64,000 bases of DNA from Streptomyces sp. CB00316 (GCF_001905595.1 NZ_LIXI01000002.1:1-64000), one strand, 5' to 3'; positions 44,451 to 54,167 are shown, counted from the first letter of the stretch. Notes: generated from the letters alone by a model not told the origin. Made by a program: numbers and translations.

Positions 44451-45581
44451 TCAGGAGACCGCGCCGCGCAGCTCCGCCACGTCGATCTGCTCGGTCTCGT
44501 CGTGCGCGGTGAGGTCGATGACCTTGCCCACGGCCCGGTTCTGCACCGCGCCCGTGCGGTGGGCGGCGAGCGCTTCCTCGCCGACGACGTCCGCGAGGTC
44601 CTCGTTCTGGACGGACTCGATCGCGGCGTTCGCCTTCTGGGCGTTCTGGGTGCCGAAGAAGTCGAAGCTGCCCTGGGGAACCAGATGGCGGCGGGCCGCG
44701 GCGTACGGCACGACGGCCGAGGCGGCGGGGACCGTGCGCGGTACGTGCACGGGTGCGGCGGAGGCCTGGGGGCGGGCGCCGAGGGCCTGGGGCTTGGCGG
44801 CCGGGGCGGCCTGCGTCATGGGGGCCGGGGCTGCGGGGGCCGGGGCCTTCATGGCCGGGGCGGGCGGGGTGGTCGACGGGCGGCGGTGCTGGTGGTGCTC
44901 GCCCGCCCCGGTGGCCGCCGCGTCCTTCCCCTGCGGGCCTTCCCCGTCCGCACCTTGCTCAGCACTCTGCTCAGCGCCCTGCTCATCGGCAGTGGCAGCG
45001 GCAGCGGTCCGGCGGGCTTCCTGGAGTGCGGCGTTGCGGGTGAGGTTCAGCAGGGCCTCGTCCGCGCGGCGGTAGGCCTCCGGGGTCGGCGTCGAGCGCC
45101 CGTCAGCCAGCTCGGCGGGGGTGGCGGCCGCCTCGATGGCGAGCTGCCTGCGGCCCTCCAGCGCACTGGCCCGCTCGGTCTCGGCGTTGGCGTACCGGCG
45201 CAGCAGGCCCGCGTGCTCGCCGCGCAGTCCGGCGAGCTCCACGCGCTTGCGGCGGAGCTTGGTCTCCAGACGGGTGCGCAGCTCGCGCGACTCCTCCAGA
45301 TCCTGCTCCAGCTCGGCTATCCGCTCCTCGGCCCGCCACTCGTCACGGGTGCGCGCCCGCGTCAGCTCGGCGACCTGCAGCCCAGCGGCCCGGTCCCAGC
45401 TGCGCATCAGATACGCGCCGGTCAGGGCGGCGGCGGCCACGGCGGCCACCAGGCCGCGCAGGGCGAGGGGTTCGGCGAGGAACCAGGCGCCGGAAGCACC
45501 GACGACCGACACTCCCGCCACCACGGAGGGCGGCAGGATTCTGTGCAGGGGTGGCGAATGGCGGTGGCGTCCACGTGGCAT
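44451..45581 (-). CDS. membrane coiled-coil protein, function unknown
   Basis: The 376-residue protein has two hydrophobic segments near the N-terminus (about 18-36 and 40-58). A coiled coil follows (about 70-150, ERIAELEQDLEESRELRTRL), then an Ala/Pro-rich linker. The C-terminal segment is QGSFDFFGTQNAQKANAAIE, followed by a stretch rich in Asp and Glu. The shape suggests a cytoskeletal or division-associated membrane protein, but that is only an inference. Confidence 0.8.
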   Translation of the reverse strand: MPRGRHRHSPPLHRILPPSVVAGVSVVGASGAWFLAEPLALRGLVAAVAAAALTGAYLMRSWDRAAGLQVAELTRARTRDEWRAEERIAELEQDLEESRELRTRLETKLRRKRVELAGLRGEHAGLLRRYANAETERASALEGRRQLAIEAAATPAELADGRSTPTPEAYRRADEALLNLTRNAALQEARRTAAAATADEQGAEQSAEQGADGEGPQGKDAAATGAGEHHQHRRPSTTPPAPAMKAPAPAAPAPMTQAAPAAKPQALGARPQASAAPVHVPRTVPAASAVVPYAAARRHLVPQGSFDFFGTQNAQKANAAIESVQNEDLADVVGEEALAAHRTGAVQNRAVGKVIDLTAHDETEQIDVAELRGAVS

Positions 45582-45613
45582 GGCCTGAAATTTACCGTGT
45601 GTGCGCGCTACTT

Positions 45614-45661
45614 GGGGGGCCGCCCGGCAATCTTTCCCCGCCGGTTACCTGGCGGCCCCCC
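45614..45661 (-). terminator. terminator of the glycine betaine transporter genes
   Basis: GGGGGGCCGCC (45614-45624) pairs perfectly with GGCGGCCCCCC (45651-45661), with extra inner pairing. It lies 59 bp past the substrate-binding protein gene and before the coiled-coil gene on the same strand. Confidence 0.65.
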
Positions 45662-45719
45662 GAGCCCCTGCTTTTTGATCAAGAACACGCCTCGATCAGG
45701 CGCTGATTCCTGATCAGGC

Positions 45720-46688
45720 CTACTTCTCGAGCAGGCCCTTCGACTCCAGATACTCCTTCGCCACGTCGGTGGGTTTCGCCCGCTCGGCGTCGACCTTGCG
45801 GTTCAGCTCGGCGAGATCTTCCGTGGTGAGGGTGTCGGTGAGCTTTCCGAGCGCGGCGGCGATCTCCGGGGCGCCCGCGTCCTTGGCATTGAGGACCGGC
45901 AGGACGTTGTCGGCGTTCTGGAGCTTCTTGTCGTCCTCCAGGAACACCAGGCCGTCCAGCACGGCGTCCGTGGTCGTCGTCAGGACCAGCTCGACCTTGC
46001 CGTCACGGACGGCCTGCTTGGACTGCGGGGTGCCGACGCCCTTGGGGTCGATCCCCGTGACGTCGATGCCGTACGTCTTCTTCAGACCCGGTGCGCAGAA
46101 GGGCCGCACCTCGCACTCGTCGCCCGCCGCGATCTTGACCTTGAGCTTCGACCTTCCGAGATCGGAAAGGGTCTTGAGGTTGTTCTTCTCGGCGAATTCC
46201 TTGGAGACCGCGAAGGCGTTCTGGTCGACGGCCTTCCCGGCCGGGAGCACCTTGAGGCCCAGCGGTTCCGCGAGCTTCTCCAGGGCGGCGACCGTGGCGG
46301 CGGCGTCTCCGGAGGCGAGGGGGGCGTTCTGGGCCCTCTCCGCCCCGTTCACCTTGGCGTTGAGGAATTCGGTGATCGTGGCGGCGTATTCGGGTACGAC
46401 GTCGATCTCGCCCTTCTCCAGCGAGGGCTCGTACAGCTCACGGTTCTTCACCGTGGTGATCGAGGTGCTGTACCCGGCGTCACCCAGGATCTGCGCGTAC
46501 AGCTCGGCGAGCACCTTGGACTCGGTGAAGGCGGCCGAGCCGACGACGAGCGAGCCCTTCTTGCCGTCGCCGCCCGAGGAGCCGGAGCCCTTCTCCTTTT
46601 CCAGGCTGTCGCCGCCGCAGGCCGCGAGCGACCCTGTCAGCGCCACGATGCCGATGACCGCTCCGGCTATCCGCGAGGTCCTGCTCAT
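45720..46688 (-). CDS. glycine betaine/choline-type substrate-binding lipoprotein
   Basis: The 322-residue protein has a lipoprotein signal (LAACGG, lipid Cys24). It is an OpuAC/OsmF-type binding protein: VGSAAFTESKVLAELYAQIL, then VVPEYAATITEFLN and LVLTTTTDAVLDGLVFLED. It captures quaternary amines, probably for osmoprotection, for the two permeases and the divergent ATPase. Its gene is 67 bp downstream of permease 2. The aromatic cage residues cannot be checked by eye. Confidence 0.92.
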   Translation of the reverse strand: MSRTSRIAGAVIGIVALTGSLAACGGDSLEKEKGSGSSGGDGKKGSLVVGSAAFTESKVLAELYAQILGDAGYSTSITTVKNRELYEPSLEKGEIDVVPEYAATITEFLNAKVNGAERAQNAPLASGDAAATVAALEKLAEPLGLKVLPAGKAVDQNAFAVSKEFAEKNNLKTLSDLGRSKLKVKIAAGDECEVRPFCAPGLKKTYGIDVTGIDPKGVGTPQSKQAVRDGKVELVLTTTTDAVLDGLVFLEDDKKLQNADNVLPVLNAKDAGAPEIAAALGKLTDTLTTEDLAELNRKVDAERAKPTDVAKEYLESKGLLEK

Positions 46689-46755
46689 GTCTGTTCTCCG
46701 TCCGAGCTGAAAAAGGTGACCAGGAAAGGAAGGTGGGGGGGGGCCGCCGGGTGCC

Positions 46756-47430
46756 TCACGCGGTCCGGCGACGGCGCAGCGGTGACAGCACCCGGTCCAG
46801 CGCCACCAGCACCCCCTCCACCAGCAGGGCCAGGGCGGCGACCAGGATCGCGCCGGCGAAGACCTGTGCGGTGTCGTAGGTGTTGAACCCGGCGGTGATG
46901 ATCCGGCCGAGACCGCCGAGACCGACCATGGCGGCGATCGAGGCGGTGGCCACGACCTGGACGGCGGCGGAGCGCAGCCCGGTCATGATCATCGGGTAGG
47001 CGAGCGGCAGCTCGACCCGGACGAGGAGCTGCCCGCCGGACATCCCCATGCCCCGGGCGGCCTCCACCACGGACCGGTCCACCTCCCGCATCCCGACATA
47101 GGCGTTGGTCAGCAGCGGCGGCACGGCGAACAGGACCAACGCGATGATCGTGGGCCAGTAGCCGGAGTTGCGCAGGGGCGTGACCATGAAGAGGGCCAGC
47201 ACCGCGAAGACCGGGATGGCCCGCCCCACGTTGGAGATGTTGACCGCGAGCGCGCCGCCCTTGCCGATGTGCCCCAGACACAGGGCGAGCGGCAGGGCGA
47301 TGGCGCAGGCCACCGCGAGGGCGACCCCGCTCACGTACAGGTGCTCGCCGAGCCGGTGCGCGGCGCCGCCGTCACCCGACCAGTTGGCCCCGGTGGTGAG
47401 CCAGGCCCAGGCTTCGCCGATGACTCCCAC
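46756..47430 (-). CDS. glycine betaine ABC transporter permease 2
   Basis: The 224-residue permease has five or six helices and the OpuB/OpuC EAA-loop motif VEAARGMGMSGGQLLVRVEL. It starts with GTG three bases after the stop of permease 1, so the two are translated together. With permease 1 it should form the membrane channel of the importer. Confidence 0.92.
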   Translation of the reverse strand: MGVIGEAWAWLTTGANWSGDGGAAHRLGEHLYVSGVALAVACAIALPLALCLGHIGKGGALAVNISNVGRAIPVFAVLALFMVTPLRNSGYWPTIIALVLFAVPPLLTNAYVGMREVDRSVVEAARGMGMSGGQLLVRVELPLAYPMIMTGLRSAAVQVVATASIAAMVGLGGLGRIITAGFNTYDTAQVFAGAILVAALALLVEGVLVALDRVLSPLRRRRTA

Positions 47431-47433
47431 GGG

Positions 47434-48201
47434 TCAGCCCGCCTCCACCTTCGCCGGGGCGGGTATGCCCGCCGGACCGCCCGGGTGTTCGCCCGACGCG
47501 TCGCCCGCACCCGTACGCGTATCCCCCGTCGCCGCCGGTATACGCGTCCAGGGCGTCAGCAGCCGCTGGAGGCCGAGGAGCAGCAGGTCGGCGGCGACCG
47601 CGAGCAGAACGCACAGGACGGAGGCGGCGAGCACCTGGGCCTTGAAGAAGCTCGGCAGCGCGTCCTCGATGAGATTGCCGAGGCCGCCCTTGCCGACTAG
47701 CGAGCCGACCGTGGTCAACGCGACCGTCGACACGGTGGCTGTGCGCAGCCCCGCCATCAGTGCGGGCAGCGCGAGCGGGAGCTCCACCTCCCACAGCAGC
47801 CGCCCCGGCCCGTACCCCATGCCCCGGGCGGCCTCCTTTGCCTCCTCGGGCACCGCTTCGAGGCCGGCCAGGATGTTCCGTACGAGGATGGTGAGTGAAT
47901 AGAGGACCAGGCCCGTGACGACGAGCGCGGCGGAGAGCCCGAACAGGGGCAGCAGCAGCGAGAACATCGCCAGCGAGGGCACGGTGTAGAGAATCGTCGT
48001 CAGCCCGAGCACCGGCCCGGCGAAGCCACGGCCCCGGCGGGCGAGCAGCGCCAGCGGAAAGGCGACCGCGAGCCCGATGAGCACCGAGACGACCGTGATC
48101 CCGATGTGCTGCACGGTGGCGTCGGTCAGCTCCTGGCTGCGGGAGCGCAGATACTCGCCGCAGATCCAGTCGTTCGTCGCCAGGCAGTTCCCTTCGGCCA
48201 T
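47434..48201 (-). CDS. glycine betaine ABC transporter permease 1
   Basis: The 255-residue permease has six helices, the EAA loop KEAARGMGYGPGRLLWEVEL, and a Gly/Pro-rich C-terminal tail of about 40 residues. I chose the ATG of MAEGNCLATN, preceded by GGGAGGTGGGG; the longer frame enters the divergent promoter region. The divergent ATPase gene starts 141 bp away, so both directions are probably controlled from this gap. Confidence 0.92.
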   Translation of the reverse strand: MAEGNCLATNDWICGEYLRSRSQELTDATVQHIGITVVSVLIGLAVAFPLALLARRGRGFAGPVLGLTTILYTVPSLAMFSLLLPLFGLSAALVVTGLVLYSLTILVRNILAGLEAVPEEAKEAARGMGYGPGRLLWEVELPLALPALMAGLRTATVSTVALTTVGSLVGKGGLGNLIEDALPSFFKAQVLAASVLCVLLAVAADLLLLGLQRLLTPWTRIPAATGDTRTGAGDASGEHPGGPAGIPAPAKVEAG

Positions 48202-48342
48202 CCGGCCCCCACCTCCCGTCTCCCTTGTCGCGGCCGTGTCGAACTGATGCCTGGCGAGCCTATCCTCGACCACTGACAATCACGGATGCTGTCGCATTCC
48301 GGCAACACGCCCTTCACAGAACGCCCTCCACCATGGGGAATC

Positions 48343-49509
48343 ATGATCCGTTTCGAGCACGTCACCAAGCGGTACGCGGACGGCACCACCGCCGTCGACG
48401 ACCTTTCGTTCGAGGTCGCCGAGGGTGAACTGGTCACGCTCGTCGGACCTTCCGGCTGCGGCAAGACGACCACCATGAAAATGGTGAACCGGCTGATCGA
48501 ACCGACCGAGGGCACGATATTCCTCGACGGGGAGGACATATCCGCCGTCGACCCCGTCGAACTCCGCCGCCGCATCGGCTATGTGATCCAGCAGGTGGGC
48601 CTCTTCCCGCACAAGACGGTGCTGGAGAACACCGCGACCGTCCCCCATCTCCTGGGCTGGAAGCGCGGAAAGGGACGCGAACGCGCCGCCGAACTGCTCG
48701 ACCTCGTCGGACTCGACCCCTCCGTCTACGGCGACCGCTATCCGGAACAGCTCTCCGGCGGGCAGCGCCAACGCGTCGGGGTCGCCCGCGCCCTGGCCGC
48801 CGACCCGCCCGTGCTGCTGATGGACGAGCCTTTCGGCGCGGTCGACCCGGTCGTGCGCGAACGGCTCCAGAACGAATTCCTGAAACTCCAGGCACAGGTC
48901 CGTAAAACCGTCCTGTTCGTCACCCACGACATCGAGGAGGCCGTCCGCCTCGGCGACCGGATCGCCGTCTACGGGAACGGCCGCATCGAGCAGTTCGACT
49001 CCCCCGCCACCGTCCTCGGCGCCCCCGCGACCCTCTACGTGGCCGACTTCGTCGGCGCCGACCGCGGGCTCAAGCGGCTCTCGGTGACCCCGATCGAGGA
49101 GAGCGACCTCGACCAACCCCCGGTCGTCCACCTCGACGACTCCCTCGCCGAGGCCACCGCACGCCTCCGGTCCGAGGGCGCGCGCTGGGCCGTCGTGCTG
49201 GACGGCCGGGACAACCTGCACGGCTGGATCCCCGCCGAGGCGGCCACCGCCGCGAAGGGCACCGTCCGCGAGCACGCCCGCCGCATGGAGGCCTGGCTCC
49301 CGCTCGGCTCCCCGCTCAAGCAGGCGTTCGCCACCATGCTCCAGCACGACGCGGGCTGGATCGCGGTCATCGACAAGGAGAGCGAGGGCCGCTTCCTCGG
49401 CGTACTGACCCCCGCCCGGCTGCACGAGGCGCTGCGCCGCTCGATCGACGCCGACGCGCAAGCCGTACCGCGCGCGGAGGTCGCCGTCGAGACGGTCGCC
49501 ACCGCGTAG
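48343..49509 (+). CDS. glycine betaine ABC transporter ATP-binding protein with CBS region
   Basis: The 388-residue ATPase is of the ProV/OpuCA type: Walker A GPSGCGKT (35-42), signature LSGGQRQR, Walker B VLLMDEPFGAVDP and the switch HDIEEAVRLGDR. A CBS-like pair follows at about 265-375, the region that senses ionic strength in OpuA. The ATG at 48343 follows GGGGAA. It is divergent from the permease and binding-protein genes. Confidence 0.93.
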   Translation: MIRFEHVTKRYADGTTAVDDLSFEVAEGELVTLVGPSGCGKTTTMKMVNRLIEPTEGTIFLDGEDISAVDPVELRRRIGYVIQQVGLFPHKTVLENTATVPHLLGWKRGKGRERAAELLDLVGLDPSVYGDRYPEQLSGGQRQRVGVARALAADPPVLLMDEPFGAVDPVVRERLQNEFLKLQAQVRKTVLFVTHDIEEAVRLGDRIAVYGNGRIEQFDSPATVLGAPATLYVADFVGADRGLKRLSVTPIEESDLDQPPVVHLDDSLAEATARLRSEGARWAVVLDGRDNLHGWIPAEAATAAKGTVREHARRMEAWLPLGSPLKQAFATMLQHDAGWIAVIDKESEGRFLGVLTPARLHEALRRSIDADAQAVPRAEVAVETVATA

Positions 49510-49520
49510 CCGGGGCGCCG

Positions 49521-49583
49521 CTCACTGTGCGCTGCCGGGCCCACACTGCGCACTGCCGGGCCCTCACTGTGCGCTGAGGCGCC
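49521..49583. repeat. three tandem 21-bp repeats at the esterase gene end
   Basis: Units 49521-49541, 49542-49562 and 49563-49583 share CTCACTGTGCGCTGCCGGGC with small changes. The last unit encodes the final residues and stop of the esterase. Likely slippage duplication of its 3' end. Confidence 0.75.
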
Positions 49584-50685
49584 CGCTCAGCCACTCCAGC
49601 GCCGGCGGGACCTCCCTCCGCCACGTCGTGAAGTTGTGCCCGCCGCTGTCCAGCACGATCGAGGACACCCGGGCGGGTGCCTTCACCTTGTCGATGAACC
49701 TCATCGTGCTCTTCAGGTTCCCCTCGCCCTGCCGTGACGTCGTCACCAGGAACGAACCGCCGGACGGCGGCCGGTTCTCCAGCGTCCACATCAGGTCCGC
49801 ACGGTCGCGCAGCGCCTGCTTCCCGTGGAACAGGTCGCCGGTCGTCGGGTCCTCGGCGGCCTTGTAGTACGCGGAGAGTCCGGCGCTCGCCGCGTACCGG
49901 TCCGGGTGGTGCAGCCCGATCTTCAACGCGCAGTAGCCGCCGGTCGAGTTGCCGATGATGCCCCAGTTGCGGGCCTGCTCGCCGACCCGGTACGACTGTG
50001 TGATCGCCTCCGGGAGGTCCTTCGCGAAGAACGTCTCCGTCTGCGGCCCCTTCGGTATGTCCACGCACTCGGTGTCCCGGGGCGGCGCCACCGTCGGCCG
50101 CAGCATCACCAGGATCATCGGCTGCGCCTTGCCCGCCTTCACGCGCTCGTGCGCCGTCTGGGGATAACGCAGGCCCTTGAGGAGGTTTTCCGCCGTGCCC
50201 GGGTAGCCGGTCAGCACCACCACCGCCGGGAACGTCCGCTTGGCGTAGGCGCTGCGGAAGTACTCAGGCGGCAGATAGACGTACGCCGGGGACTCGATCC
50301 CCGACAGCCGCCCCGAGACCACCACCTTGTCGATCCGCCCGCCCGCCGTCGGCACCCCGCCGCCCGGCACGTCCGGGCGCTGGGTGCCGATCCGCGTCAT
50401 GTTCCGTGAGCCGGGCCCCCCGCCCGTGTGGTCGCTGACCACGCCCAGCTCCTGCTTCTGACCGAAGAGGTCGGCCCAGGAGCCGTAGAAGAGGAACGCG
50501 TTGTTCGCCGCCAGGCCGACCGAGGCGAACAGCGTCAGCTGGGTCGCCAGCAGCAGCCCGACCCGGCCCGTCACGGCGGCGGCGCTCCGCCGGGCCAGGC
50601 GTGGCCAGAGCCAGACCGTGGCGGCGAACAGCGCCACGGCCGAGGCCGCCACGACCGCCAGAACTACCTTGCTGGTGAGACCCAT
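49564..50685 (-). CDS. membrane-anchored esterase-D-type alpha/beta hydrolase
   Basis: The 373-residue protein has two hydrophobic helices in the first 60 residues. An exported alpha/beta hydrolase domain follows with the nucleophile elbow GNSTGGYCAL and catalytic His region SGGHNFTTWRRE. It resembles the esterase-D/mycolyl-transferase (antigen 85-like) group. Substrate is unknown. The start ATG at 50685 is only about 200 bp from the divergent lipid-synthase gene, hinting at joint control of envelope lipids. Confidence 0.88.
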   Translation of the reverse strand: MGLTSKVVLAVVAASAVALFAATVWLWPRLARRSAAAVTGRVGLLLATQLTLFASVGLAANNAFLFYGSWADLFGQKQELGVVSDHTGGGPGSRNMTRIGTQRPDVPGGGVPTAGGRIDKVVVSGRLSGIESPAYVYLPPEYFRSAYAKRTFPAVVVLTGYPGTAENLLKGLRYPQTAHERVKAGKAQPMILVMLRPTVAPPRDTECVDIPKGPQTETFFAKDLPEAITQSYRVGEQARNWGIIGNSTGGYCALKIGLHHPDRYAASAGLSAYYKAAEDPTTGDLFHGKQALRDRADLMWTLENRPPSGGSFLVTTSRQGEGNLKSTMRFIDKVKAPARVSSIVLDSGGHNFTTWRREVPPALEWLSGRLSAQ

Positions 50686-50881
50686 GAGTGAGCTTTCTCT
50701 GCGTTCCGACTGCGTTCCGACTGCTTTTGTCTGTGTTCTGCCCGCGCTTCCGAGCGGAAATTTCCGGAATGTGGATGAACCCTCGCCACTCGGCCCCCGT
50801 CCTAGAGGGAGCACACCGTCCGGAACGGCGACGGCCGACGGACTCAAGGAATCTGCGATCTCATCTGGAGCCACGGAAGCG

Positions 50882-52705
50882 ATGTCTGTCACGGTAGATG
50901 GGGATAAAACGGTGTCGGTTCCGCAACGTGTGCGGCGGCTGCTCCGCGGCCCGCGCCCCGAAGCCGTACCGGCCGTCGTCGGCGCCGCCTGCACCGTCGT
51001 CGGGCTGATCGACATCGCGGCCGGGGTCTTCCCCCGCTTCCGGCACAGCCGGATGCACACCCTCGCCGAGGTGCTCCCCGGGGCGCTCGGCCCGTTCGCC
51101 GCCGCGCTCTCGCTGAGCGCCGGTGTGCTGCTGCTCCTGCTCGCGCACGGGCTGAAGCGGCACAAGCGGCGGGCCTGGCGGGCGGCGGTGGTGCTGCTTC
51201 CGGCGGGGGCCGTGGCGCAGTTCGCGTACCGCCACTCCATCGTCGGCGTCCTGGTCTCCCTGACGCTCTGCTGCCTGCTCGTCCACCACCGGGACCAGTT
51301 CCGCGCGCTGCCCGACCCGCGCAGCCGGTGGCGGGCGCTGGCCAACTTCGTACTGCTCGGGGCCTCTTCGCTGGCGCTCGGGCTGGTCATCGTCTCCGTC
51401 CACCCCGGCCGCGTCGTCGGCGACCCTTCCATCGCGGACCGGCTCCAGCACGTGCTCTACGGCCTGTTCGGCATCGAGGGCCCGGTCGACTACGCCGGGC
51501 GGACCAGCTGGACCGTCGCCTACTCGCTCGGCGCCCTCGGCCTGCTGACCGCCGTCACCACGATCTACCTCGCCTTCCGCCCCGAACACCCGGCCGCCCG
51601 CCTCACCGAGGACGACGAGAGCCGGCTGCGGGCGCTGCTCGCGACGCACGGTGGCCGCGACTCGCTCGGCCACTTCGCGCTCCGCCGCGACAAGGCCGTC
51701 GTCTTCTCCCCCAGCGGCAAGGCCGCCGTCTGCTACCGGGTCGTCTCCGGGGTGATGCTGGCCGGCGGCGACCCCATCGGCGACGTGGAGGCCTGGCCGG
51801 GCGCCATCGAACGCTTCATGGACGAGGCGAAGGCGCACTCCTGGACCCCGGCCGTGATGGGGTGCAGCGAGCGCGGCGGCGAGGTCTGGACCCGCGAGAC
51901 CGGACTCACCGCCCTGGAGCTGGGCGACGAGGCGGTGGTCGATGTCGCGGATTTCTCCCTCGCCGGGCGGGCCATGCGGAACGTACGCCAGATGGTGGGG
52001 CGCATCGAACGCAACGGCTACGAGACCCGGGTCCGGCGAGCACGTGACATCGGCGCCACCGAGCTGGAGCGCATCCGCCGGGCCGCCGCCGACTGGCGCG
52101 GCACCGACACCGAGCGCGGCTTCTCCATGGCGCTCGGCCGGATCGGCGACCCCGCCGACGGCGACTGCGTGATCGCCACCGCCCACCTGCCCGGCTCCGG
52201 GGACGGACCGCACGGCGACCTGAAGGCGGTCCTCCACTTCGTCCCGTGGGGGCGCGACGGGATGTCCCTGGAGCTGATGCGCCGCGACCGCTCGGCCGAC
52301 CCCGGCATGAACGAGCTGCTGATCGTCGCCTCGCTCCAGGCCGCCGGGAAGCTGGGCGTCGCCCGGGTCTCGCTGAACTTCGCGATGTTCCGCTCGGCGC
52401 TGGCGCGCGGCGAGCGGCTCGGCGCGGGACCGGTGCTGCGCTGCTGGCGGGGGCTGCTGATCTTCCTCTCCCGCTGGTTCCAGATCGAGTCGCTGTACAA
52501 GTTCAACGCCAAGTTCAGGCCCCGCTGGGAGCCCCGCTTCGTGGTCTTCCGCACCAGCCGCGACCTGCCCCGCATCGGGATCGCGGCGATGCAGGCGGAG
52601 GGGTTCGTGAACTTCTCGCTGCCCCGCCCGTTCCGCTCCCGCGCCCAGCGCCCCTGCGGCCACACGCTGCGCAGCGCCCCGGAGCACGGGGTACACGCGG
52701 CGTAG
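50882..52705 (+). CDS. MprF-like phosphatidylglycerol aminoacyltransferase
   Basis: The 607-residue protein has about six membrane helices in residues 30-240. A C-terminal DUF2156 catalytic domain (about 260-590) follows, with FSPSGKAAVCYRVVSGVMLAGGDPIG and LMRRDRSADPGMNELLIVASLQA. Such enzymes move lysine or another amino acid from tRNA onto phosphatidylglycerol, lowering surface charge. There is no separate LysRS domain. The ATG at 50882 is the best start; the frame runs open 380 bases upstream. Confidence 0.88.
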   Translation: MSVTVDGDKTVSVPQRVRRLLRGPRPEAVPAVVGAACTVVGLIDIAAGVFPRFRHSRMHTLAEVLPGALGPFAAALSLSAGVLLLLLAHGLKRHKRRAWRAAVVLLPAGAVAQFAYRHSIVGVLVSLTLCCLLVHHRDQFRALPDPRSRWRALANFVLLGASSLALGLVIVSVHPGRVVGDPSIADRLQHVLYGLFGIEGPVDYAGRTSWTVAYSLGALGLLTAVTTIYLAFRPEHPAARLTEDDESRLRALLATHGGRDSLGHFALRRDKAVVFSPSGKAAVCYRVVSGVMLAGGDPIGDVEAWPGAIERFMDEAKAHSWTPAVMGCSERGGEVWTRETGLTALELGDEAVVDVADFSLAGRAMRNVRQMVGRIERNGYETRVRRARDIGATELERIRRAAADWRGTDTERGFSMALGRIGDPADGDCVIATAHLPGSGDGPHGDLKAVLHFVPWGRDGMSLELMRRDRSADPGMNELLIVASLQAAGKLGVARVSLNFAMFRSALARGERLGAGPVLRCWRGLLIFLSRWFQIESLYKFNAKFRPRWEPRFVVFRTSRDLPRIGIAAMQAEGFVNFSLPRPFRSRAQRPCGHTLRSAPEHGVHAA

Positions 52706-52736
52706 GGGGCGGCCCTGCGGGGCCTAGGCTGGTCGT

Positions 52737-53597
52737 ATGAGTACGACACGCACGCGGGGCACGGTACGAGGGCTGCCGGAGTGGGACCGCTGTGCGGTCA
52801 TGGGGGTCGTCAACGTGACGCCCGACTCCTTCTCCGACGGCGGCCGCTGGTTCGACACCACGGCCGCGGTCAAGCACGGCCTCGACCTGGTGTCCGAGGG
52901 CGCCGACCTGGTCGACGTCGGCGGCGAGTCGACCCGCCCCGGCGCCAGCCGGGTGGACGAGTCGGAGGAGCTGCGGCGGGTGATCCCCGTCGTGAAGGGG
53001 CTGGCCTCCGAGGGCGTCACCGTCTCCGTGGACACCATGCGCGCCCGCGTCGCCGAGAAGGCCGTCGCGGCCGGGGCCGTCCTGGTCAACGACGTGAGCG
53101 GAGGCCTCGCGGACCCGGCCATGATCCCGGCCGTCGCCGCCGCCGGGGTCCCGTTCGTCGTGATGCACTGGCGCGGCTTCAGCGAGTCCATGAACAGCCG
53201 CGCGGTGTACGAGGACGTGGTCGCCGAGGTCCTCGACGAGCTGCGGCAGCGGATGGACGCGGTGGTGGCGGGCGGTGTGGCCCCGGAGCGCGTCGTGATC
53301 GACCCCGGCCTCGGCTTCGCGAAGCTGGCCCCCCACGACCTGGCCCTCGTCGCGCACCTGGACGAGCTGCACGCGCTGGGCCGCCCGCTGCTGGTGGCAG
53401 CCTCCCGCAAACGCTTCCTCGGCCATGTGCTGGCAGGCCCCGGCGCCGCCCTGCCGCCCGCCCGCGAACGTGACGCGGCCACCGCGGCGGTCTCCGCCCT
53501 CGCCGCCCGGGCCGGGGCCTGGGCGGTCCGCGTCCACGAGGTGGGGGCCAGCGCCGACGCCGTACGGGTCGCCCGCGCCGTCGAGGGAGCCGCGTGA
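52737..53597 (+). CDS. folP: dihydropteroate synthase
   Basis: FolP joins pABA to the pterin pyrophosphate in folate synthesis and is the sulfonamide target. The 286-residue TIM-barrel protein has MGVVNVTPDSFSDGG, VDVGGESTRPGA and the phosphate-binding VAASRKRFLG. Its stop overlaps the start of the NTF2-like gene, and folB and folK follow. Length is normal. Confidence 0.95.
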   Translation: MSTTRTRGTVRGLPEWDRCAVMGVVNVTPDSFSDGGRWFDTTAAVKHGLDLVSEGADLVDVGGESTRPGASRVDESEELRRVIPVVKGLASEGVTVSVDTMRARVAEKAVAAGAVLVNDVSGGLADPAMIPAVAAAGVPFVVMHWRGFSESMNSRAVYEDVVAEVLDELRQRMDAVVAGGVAPERVVIDPGLGFAKLAPHDLALVAHLDELHALGRPLLVAASRKRFLGHVLAGPGAALPPARERDAATAAVSALAARAGAWAVRVHEVGASADAVRVARAVEGAA

Positions 53598-54067
53598 ACG
53601 AGGACCACGCGTCGGCCGCCGCCGACATCGCGGAGGTCGAGACGGCCAACACCGCCTTCTACGAAGCCCTGGAACGCGGCGACCACGAGGGCCTCTCCGA
53701 CCTCTGGCTGCCGGGCGAGGACCTCACCGTCTCCTGCGTCCACCCGGGGTGGCCGGTGCTCACGGGGCGGGGCGACGTGCTGCGCAGCTACGCCCTGATC
53801 ATGGCGAACACCGATTACATCCAGTTCTTCCTGACGGACGTCAACGTCGCGATGACCGGCGACACCGCCCTGGTCACCTGCACCGAGAACATCCTCAGCG
53901 GCGGCCCGGCAGAGGAGGGCAACGCCCTGGGGCCGCTGGTGGGCCAGCTGGTCGTCGCCACGAACGTGTTCCGGCGCACGCCCGAGGGGTGGAAGCTCTG
54001 GTCCCACCACGGCTCGCCCGTCCTGGCGGAGACCGACGAGGACGACGAGGAGGAACCGTCCACCTGA
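53594..54067 (+). CDS. NTF2-like (SnoaL fold) protein in the folate operon
   Basis: The 157-residue product has the nuclear-transport-factor-2 fold pattern: ANTAFYEALERGDHEGLSDL, then VSCVHPGWPVLTGRGDVLRS and GWKLWSHHGSPV. The GTG start overlaps the folP stop (GTGA), so translation is coupled. Its role is unknown; the position between folP and folB is suggestive of a folate-linked function. Confidence 0.85.
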   Translation: MNEDHASAAADIAEVETANTAFYEALERGDHEGLSDLWLPGEDLTVSCVHPGWPVLTGRGDVLRSYALIMANTDYIQFFLTDVNVAMTGDTALVTCTENILSGGPAEEGNALGPLVGQLVVATNVFRRTPEGWKLWSHHGSPVLAETDEDDEEEPST

Positions 54068-54167
54068 TGACGGGAAGCCACCCCCACGTGTGGACAGGGG
54101 TTGGAAGCCACGGCCGCGGGGTATGGGCGGCTACCAGCCCGCGAGGCGCTGTCCATGGCCCCCACGG

